Assembly (NCBI GenBank): GCA_937997955.1 | Contig: CALLDR010000187.1 | Coordinates: forward strand, 1 to 64,000 | DNA from: an uncultured Emergencia sp. | GTDB lineage: Bacteria > Bacillota > Clostridia > Peptostreptococcales > Anaerovoracaceae | Direction of reading: 5' to 3' | Length of the DNA: 64,000 nt | In this document: piece by piece, positions 59,575 to 64,000 of the stretch | Layout of the letters: each line of letters begins with the position of its first letter | How positions within the stretch are numbered: position 1 is the first letter of the stretch | Notes under the pieces: generated by a model | The model's database searches: none | What the model saw: only the letters and a program-made list of their open reading frames with translations | Told to the model about the DNA's origin: nothing | Translations under genes and position numbers: made by a program

Positions 59575-60407
59575 ATATCTGAAACCCCTTTCTCTTCTGT
59601 GATCTCCGTGCCGGGCGGCAGCGGATACTCAATGATGCAGCTGTTGGTGTAGAGGACTTCTTCTGTGACCTGACCGCTGAACCGGTTGCTCCGGCGCCTT
59701 GCCAGAGTGGATTCTTCCACGATCTGACCGCCGCGGCGCACATAGCGCTTTGACGGATTGTACAGCTCATAATCGAAGCAGCGGTCTGTGTCAGCCAGGA
59801 TCCTGCCGCGGATCTGGTCCCCGTCAAAGGTGATGGACAGCTGGTAGGTATGACTGGTCTCATTTTTGACCTTCAGATCCAGCCAGCCTTCCGCGATGGT
59901 GGCGTCGATGCCGGCAAGCATATTGGGATCGGCTGGCGTGACAGCCTCTGTTCCGTGACCGTGCCGCTCGACGATGGTCAGCTGGCTGTGAAGAAACAGC
60001 CAGTACAGCAGGTTGGACAGCTGGCACAGCCCGCCGCCGTACTCCCCTTTGATCTCTCCGCCCACAAGGCTGAGTCCATCTTTGTACGGCGTTTCCTTAT
60101 CGGCGTCTTTGATGGCCAGGCAGAAAGAAAATGTCTCTCCCGGTTTAATGACTAGGCCGTGCAGCTTAGCCGCCGCCACCTTCAGGTTGTGGACTTTGTT
60201 ATATTGGTATTTTATATCGTAGCCGCTGTCCGGATTTATCATCGGCTCGCTTTTGGCGGAGATCTCGCTGGGCAGCAGGCCCTTTCGCTGTGTCCGGGCG
60301 TAGACATGTCTGTCAAATCTCATGCCGGTGTAGAAAAAGGCTTTGCGCTGCGCCTGCCGCAGCGGCAGCAGCCAGGGAAATCGCTCCGTGATTCTTTTTC
60401 TCGTCAT
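59571..60407 (-). CDS. vanW: VanW-family protein
   Basis: A 278-residue VanW homologue. The core LVIKPGETFSFCLAIKDADKETPYKDGLSLVGGEIKGEYGGGLCQLSNLLYWLFLHS (residues about 98-150) is diagnostic. The function in vanG and vanB clusters is unknown. The ATG at 60407 has AAAGGAGAGAGG; an earlier in-frame ATG lies at the foot of the upstream terminator and is rejected. It is the first gene after the VanR-box promoter and terminator, and overlaps vanG by 4 bp. Confidence 0.9.
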   Translation of the reverse strand: MTRKRITERFPWLLPLRQAQRKAFFYTGMRFDRHVYARTQRKGLLPSEISAKSEPMINPDSGYDIKYQYNKVHNLKVAAAKLHGLVIKPGETFSFCLAIKDADKETPYKDGLSLVGGEIKGEYGGGLCQLSNLLYWLFLHSQLTIVERHGHGTEAVTPADPNMLAGIDATIAEGWLDLKVKNETSHTYQLSITFDGDQIRGRILADTDRCFDYELYNPSKRYVRRGGQIVEESTLARRRSNRFSGQVTEEVLYTNSCIIEYPLPPGTEITEEKGVSDI

Positions 60408-60435
60408 TTTCCTCTCTCCTTTGCGCGGCCCCATG

Positions 60436-60484
60436 AAAAAAGCCACCTTCCTGATATGTCTCTATCATATCAGGAAGATGGCTT
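60436..60484 (-). terminator. Intrinsic terminator between vanS and vanW
   Basis: On the minus strand a 19-bp stem (60484-60466 with 60458-60440), with one G-U pair, is followed by six T (60441-60436). It ends about 30 bp before the vanW ATG. Since the VanR-box promoter lies upstream of it, it is either an attenuator of vanWG-XY or the end of the vanRS message. Confidence 0.85.
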
Positions 60485-60500
60485 GGAGTCTTATGGGAAA

Positions 60501-60541
60501 GCTATACATCTTCTGAATAATTTCTGCGGGATTTCTTACGA
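60501..60541 (-). promoter_or_regulatory. VanR-box promoter upstream of vanW
   Basis: On the minus strand TCGTAAGAAATC (60541-60530) and CCGCAGAAATTA (60529-60518) are contiguous 12-bp boxes. The first matches the VanR consensus I recall from vanA (TCGTANGAAA(T/A)T); the second is a weaker copy. A TATAGC -10 candidate lies at 60506-60501. No -35 is needed if VanR activates from the boxes. Confidence 0.7.
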
Positions 60542-60608
60542 AATTCTAAAGCAGAAAAAAGCGGTAAAATGACATGTTTGAATGATATGCTCTGTTGGCG
60601 CGGAGCTT

Positions 60609-61742
60609 TTACAGCGGTAAAACTACTTCAAACCGAATGACTTCGTCCTGGCTCAGGGCGAGGATGGAGCCGCCGTGAAGTTCCACGATCTCCTTGGCGA
60701 TCGCCAGGCCCAGACCGGCGCCGCCTCGGCGAGTGCCCCGGGAGGTATCCAGCCGGTAGAACTGTTCAAAGAGACGGCCCAGTTTATCGGCTGAGATGGT
60801 CTCTCCGTCATTTTCAAAGGTCAGCAGCACCTCCTGGCGGGAAGGGCTCTGTCCAGAGGCAGCCTGACCGGCGGCATCTTGACCGGGCAGGCTGGCTTTG
60901 ATGCGGATAACGGAATTTTCGTAGCTGTAGTTGACCGCGTTTCGCAGCAGATTGTCGAAGACCCTCTGCAGCTTGTCGGGATCGCAGCGGAGCATGATGC
61001 CTTCCGGCGCGTCCAGTGAGATCTTCAGGTTCTTGTCCCGGAGCATGGGCGCAAACTCGCTGGCCAACTGCTGAAGCATCAGGGTCAGGTTGATCCGCTG
61101 TTTGTTCAGCTCTATATGGGAAAGATTGAATCTGGTGATATCGAAGAACTCGTTGATCAGGTCGTCCAGCCGCTCCGCTTTATCCAAAGCGATATTCTGG
61201 TAGCGCTGACGCATTTCAGGAGACATGTTTTGTTCGTCCCGGAGCAGTGTCAGATAGCCTATGACCGATGTGATCGGCGTTTTCAGGTCGTGGGCCAGAT
61301 AAGTGACCAGATCGCTTTTGCGCTGCTCGGCTTCTTTTGCCGCCCTTTGACTGGTCAGAGTGGTGACTTTGATCTGGTTCAGCTGACCCTCCAGATCGGA
61401 CAGGGCCGACGGCAGTTCCACCAGATGGTCATCAGGGCTGGAGACGATCTTCGCCGCGTCTATGACGTTCTGCAGATAACGGAACGGCTTGGTCCAGTAA
61501 TGATGGATGATGAAGATGTAGCCGACGATAAGATACAGGAGAGCCAGGGGGCCTTCACGGAGGCGGACCCAGCTGCCCAGGATATAGATGAGCTCATCTC
61601 CCTGCCAGGTAAACATGCCGAACATCAGGAGAGCTACCATGTACAAGGCCGCGCTGCCGATGGTAAACAATATAATAGTACTGATGAGCTGCACAAACAG
61701 TCTGATGGACAGACTGCGGCTCAGATTTTTTTCACGCTTCAA
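60609..61742 (-). CDS. vanS: VanS-type sensor histidine kinase
   Basis: A 377-residue kinase. Two membrane helices lie near residues 12-45 and 65-85, separated by a short outer loop of about 20 residues. A HAMP-like segment follows. The H-box DLVTYLAHDLKTPITSVIGYL is near residue 145, the N-box NLLRNAVNYSYEN near 265 and the G-boxes (GGAGLGLAIAKEIVELHGG) near 345. The linker QDAAGQAASGQSPS near 295 is unusual. It overlaps vanR by 11 bp. Glycopeptide or wall stress sensing is inferred from the cluster. Confidence 0.88.
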   Translation of the reverse strand: MKREKNLSRSLSIRLFVQLISTIILFTIGSAALYMVALLMFGMFTWQGDELIYILGSWVRLREGPLALLYLIVGYIFIIHHYWTKPFRYLQNVIDAAKIVSSPDDHLVELPSALSDLEGQLNQIKVTTLTSQRAAKEAEQRKSDLVTYLAHDLKTPITSVIGYLTLLRDEQNMSPEMRQRYQNIALDKAERLDDLINEFFDITRFNLSHIELNKQRINLTLMLQQLASEFAPMLRDKNLKISLDAPEGIMLRCDPDKLQRVFDNLLRNAVNYSYENSVIRIKASLPGQDAAGQAASGQSPSRQEVLLTFENDGETISADKLGRLFEQFYRLDTSRGTRRGGAGLGLAIAKEIVELHGGSILALSQDEVIRFEVVLPL

Positions 61743-62427
61743 TTTTGTATCCCACTCCCCATACAGTTTTGATGAATTTCGGATGCTTTGCAGGTTCTTT
61801 CAGTTTCTCGCGGAGACGGCCGATGTGAGCCATGACCGTGTTGTTGCTGTTGTCCAGGTATTTTTCTCCCCAGACTTTTTCAAAGAGCTCCTCGGAGGAT
61901 ACCACTTTGCCCTTGTTTTCGCAGAGATACCAAAGGATGGAAAATTCCAGCGGTGTCAGAGCTATGGTCTCGCCGAACAACGTGCAGGCGTGGGTGTCTT
62001 TGTTGATGGTCAGTCCGCGAATGTCGTGGAAAGCCTGAGGCGTTTCACCGGCGTGGTTATAGCTCTTATAGCGGCGCAGCTGCGTTTTTACCCGGGCGAT
62101 CAGCTCCAACGGGTTGAAGGGTTTGGTGATATAGTCGTCGGCGCCCAGGGTCAGCCCCATGATCTTGTCCATGTCTTCCACCTTTGCGGTCAGCATGATG
62201 ACGGGGAAAAAGTGCTTTTCCCGGATCTTCTGCAGGATGTGAAACCCGTCGATATCCGGCAGCATCACGTCCAAAACTGCCATATCCAGCGGCATGGCTT
62301 CGATACAGGCCAGGGCGTCGGCCCCGTTGTAGAACTTATATACATCGTACCCGTCGTTTTTCAGGTAAACTTCGATCAGATCTGCGATTTCCTTTTCATC
62401 GTCGACGATAAGGATTTTTTCATTCAT
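61732..62427 (-). CDS. vanR: VanR-type OmpR-family response regulator
   Basis: A 231-residue regulator. The receiver has D9/D10 (VDDE), the phospho-acceptor in VLDVMLPDIDGFH near D53, T81 region (MLTAKVEDMDKIMGLTLGADDYITKPF) and K103. The C-terminal winged helix includes LTPLEFSILWYLCENKGKVVSSEELFEKVWGEKY and the VMAHIGRLREKL recognition helix. It is first in the cluster. It should bind the boxes at 60518-60541. Confidence 0.92.
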   Translation of the reverse strand: MNEKILIVDDEKEIADLIEVYLKNDGYDVYKFYNGADALACIEAMPLDMAVLDVMLPDIDGFHILQKIREKHFFPVIMLTAKVEDMDKIMGLTLGADDYITKPFNPLELIARVKTQLRRYKSYNHAGETPQAFHDIRGLTINKDTHACTLFGETIALTPLEFSILWYLCENKGKVVSSEELFEKVWGEKYLDNSNNTVMAHIGRLREKLKEPAKHPKFIKTVWGVGYKIEA

Positions 62428-62524
62428 TGTTACGTACCCCTTTTCTTTTGATGAGACTGAAATACAGTCAACTTTACTTTAGCACAAAAAAGCGGGAAGA
62501 GCAATATCTATCGAAATGTAAAAT

Positions 62525-62542
62525 GGCCGGCAAAAGCCGGCC
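62525..62542 (-). terminator. Short GC-rich hairpin downstream of the Rpn gene
   Basis: GGCCGGC (62525-62531) and GCCGGCC (62536-62542) form a perfect 7-bp stem with an AAAA loop; on the minus strand ATTTTAC follows. It is a moderate terminator candidate between the Rpn gene and vanR. Confidence 0.5.
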
Positions 62543-62614
62543 GGATAAAAGCTCATTGAACCCGCAAGGCCTTACTGCGGGCCGCGTTGCAGGCGGTGCC
62601 ATCGTAGGCGGTTC

Positions 62615-62745
62615 TTTTATAATGCAGGAAATATCGATTTTTCGATATTTCCGGAATTTCACGAAAAGCACCTTGCGAAGCGTCGCCCCTCGCGGGCGAC
62701 ATGTGTGCATAGGAGGCTTTACCTCCGTCATGCCCTTTTCTTATA
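62615..62745. repeat. Interspersed three-hairpin repeat, copy 2
   Basis: The same order of hairpins as at 35927-36139 (gaaatatcga...; gtcgccc...gggcgac; ggaggc...cctcc) without the 80-bp extra segment. It ends at the stop codon of the Rpn gene, as copy 1 ends at the stop of pyrI. On the minus strand it is a strong structured 3' region. Confidence 0.8.
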
Positions 62746-63919
62746 GAGACAGTTCCTTGAACAGAAGCTCCCGATAATCGGCATCGTCCAACGCCTTTCG
62801 CATGTCTTCGGTGCGGCCCTGTTCCAAAAGGAGTCTCATCATTGTCTCGAAACGCGGCTGTCCTGTTTCAGTCTCTAATTCTTTGATCCGCGCGTTTGCG
62901 GCTTCCAGGTCCTGTTCTGTGGACTTCAGCTGGGTTTTTGTGGTCTCCAGATCCTGTTCCCTGGACTTCAGCTGAGACTTTGTGGTCTTCAGGTCCTGCT
63001 CCCTGGACTTCAGCTGGGTTTTTGTGGTCTCCAAGTCCTGTTCCTTGGACTTCAGCTGAGACTTTGTGGTCTCCAGGTCCTGTTCCCTGGACTTCAGCTG
63101 GGTTTCGGCGGTCTCCAGGTCCTGCTCCTTGGACTTCAGCTGGATTTCAGCCGCTTCCAAATTCTGTTCTATGGACTTCAATTGGGTTTCAGCGGCTTCC
63201 AGGCTCTTTTTGATCTTTTCCATGGTGCAGGCTGTCCGTACCCATTCCTCATACAGAGTCATTTTGTTTCGCACCTCCTTTTCCTGTTCCATGCTTCTTA
63301 CAACGTTTTGCAGGCGAGAGATCCATGGATCTGATTCCACCACGGTGTCCTCCTCCAGATACAGAAATAGATTTTTCAGGCCCTCCGGGATATCCTCTTT
63401 TCTGCACGCTGTATTTAGAAATATTGTAAACTGACCATCCTGCAAAAGCAAGCGGTTTTTTCTGTCGTACATTTCAAAGGAATATATGGGCTGGTCCATG
63501 CCGAACAGGTCGAAGAGGCAGATGAAGATCACGTAGCCGGGCTTCAGCTCCCGATACTCCTGTCCCCTTGCAAGGGAATCCACGGCGGCCGCCCCGTGAT
63601 AGTAGCGGCTGCGCTGGGGCAGTGACCTGGTATCCGAGGCCTGAACCTCCACGTCATACCATATGTTTTCCTCTTCAAACAGTACGTCAAAACGGACGGC
63701 TTTGGCATAAGGGTTAATTACGATGGTCTGCTCTGTCTGCAGAAAAGCCTCCGATCTGCCGGAAATCTCGTTTTCGCCGCAGTCGTGGAGACGCAGGCTG
63801 CGGATTTTTCTGTCAGGCAGGATGCGGGAAAGCAGCTCGCGAAAAAGATCTTCGTCCTTCATGACTACGCTGAACATGACCGGATTGCAGAGGCTGCTGT
63901 GTGTTTTTTTCTTTGTCAT
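62741..63919 (-). CDS. Rpn-family PD-(D/E)xK nuclease with repetitive coiled coil
   Basis: A 392-residue protein of the Rpn (recombination-promoting nuclease/YhgA-like) family. Residues 1-215 form the nuclease: MFSVVMKDEDLFRELLSRILP, then RFDVLFEEENIWYDVEVQ, containing the catalytic D and ExQ pair, and RSRYYHGAAAVDSLARGQEYRELKPGYVIFI. Residues 230-345 are eight tandem 14-residue coiled-coil repeats of the type REQDLETTKTQLKS. The last 45 residues include MMRLLLEQGRTEDMRKAL. Rpn proteins are often strain-variable; some are anti-phage or recombination-related. AGGAGG precedes the ATG. Confidence 0.88.
   Translation of the reverse strand: MTKKKTHSSLCNPVMFSVVMKDEDLFRELLSRILPDRKIRSLRLHDCGENEISGRSEAFLQTEQTIVINPYAKAVRFDVLFEEENIWYDVEVQASDTRSLPQRSRYYHGAAAVDSLARGQEYRELKPGYVIFICLFDLFGMDQPIYSFEMYDRKNRLLLQDGQFTIFLNTACRKEDIPEGLKNLFLYLEEDTVVESDPWISRLQNVVRSMEQEKEVRNKMTLYEEWVRTACTMEKIKKSLEAAETQLKSIEQNLEAAEIQLKSKEQDLETAETQLKSREQDLETTKSQLKSKEQDLETTKTQLKSREQDLKTTKSQLKSREQDLETTKTQLKSTEQDLEAANARIKELETETGQPRFETMMRLLLEQGRTEDMRKALDDADYRELLFKELSL
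62885..63220 (-). repeat. 42-bp minisatellite encoding the Rpn coiled coil
   Basis: Eight tandem copies of a 42-bp unit encode 14-residue (two-heptad) repeats. Internal units are more alike than the two ends, which suggests recent expansion in the middle. Length change by 42 bp would keep the frame and extend the coiled coil by exactly two heptads. Confidence 0.85.
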
Positions 63920-63942
63920 AAAAATACCTCCTTAAATTCAGA

Positions 63943-63974
63943 CAAAAAAAGAGAACGGCAGATCTGTCGTTCTC
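63943..63974 (-). terminator. Intrinsic terminator upstream of the Rpn gene
   Basis: GAGAACG (63951-63957) and CGTTCTC (63968-63974) form a stem. On the minus strand it is followed by seven T (63950-63944). It would end a transcript entering from beyond the right edge, or attenuate the Rpn gene. Confidence 0.75.
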
Positions 63975-64000
63975 AAACAAAGTAAAACTGTTGTGGTACT

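Overview
The window looks like chromosome from an anaerobic, endospore-forming member of the Clostridia (Firmicutes). The evidence is spoIIR, a SPOCS/LysM spore-envelope protein, a class 1B dihydroorotate dehydrogenase (pyrDB/pyrK) in a pyr operon, hydrogenase-type nickel chaperones, strong Shine-Dalgarno sequences and low-GC-type sigma-A promoters. Genus cannot be read from the sequence. No rRNA, intact tRNA, CRISPR array, intact transposon or prophage was seen. The core genes look moderately GC-rich; 9.2-19.9 kb and 25.2-31.3 kb look AT-richer and may have been acquired.

Layout. 0.2-6.3 kb: a MATE exporter with an AraC-GNAT fusion, a chloramphenicol-acetyltransferase-like enzyme, and a LytTR-DUF3021-ABC exporter operon. 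6.5-9.2 kb: Nudix hydrolase, GH18 hydrolase, HTH-Uma2 fusion. 9.3-19.9 kb: a nine-gene catabolic island with a convergent LysR gene. It encodes a phosphotriesterase-like hydrolase, a crotonase resembling 6-oxocamphor hydrolase, a BKACE enzyme, a GPH transporter, an FMN/Fe-S/FAD ene-reductase, a VOC protein, a thiolase and a two-subunit CoA-transferase. Together these suggest reduction and hydrolytic opening of a cyclic 1,3-dicarbonyl or lactone, then cleavage to acetyl-CoA units. 20.3-25.2 kb: a large FAD/Fe-S oxidoreductase with HypA, a DUF5692 membrane protein and HypB, behind a consensus promoter flanked by two FadR-type operators and with no hydrogenase subunits. 25.2-27.4 kb: gene remnants (IS21 fragment, XRE gene with a nonsense codon, decayed winged helix) beside an intact AlbA-type regulator. 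27.9-31.3 kb: transporter-cupin-AraC operon.

31.4-35.9 kb: a GntR gene and an XRE-PLDc_N-ABC-permease operon diverge from a region with two mirror-image repeat arrays; the ABC ATPase carries an in-frame repeat insertion. 36.1-41.9 kb: pyrCKDFEBI on the minus strand. 42.1-49.1 kb: toxin-antitoxin pair, cvpA-like gene, tadA, an Ig-like membrane protein, ispE, a GntR regulator and a DUF4143 ATPase whose promoter is covered by 23-bp iterons. 49.5-57.7 kb: beta-lactamase-fold protein with an N-acyl-D-amino-acid deacylase, spore genes, a lipoprotein, an M20 peptidase and proC. 57.8-62.4 kb: a vanG-type cluster (vanR, vanS, vanW, vanG, vanXY) with a VanR-box promoter and an intrinsic terminator before vanW, but no vanT. 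62.7-63.9 kb: an Rpn-family nuclease with a minisatellite-encoded coiled coil.

Catabolic and resistance functions are inferred from family membership and visible motifs. Residue numbers were counted by hand from the chosen starts.
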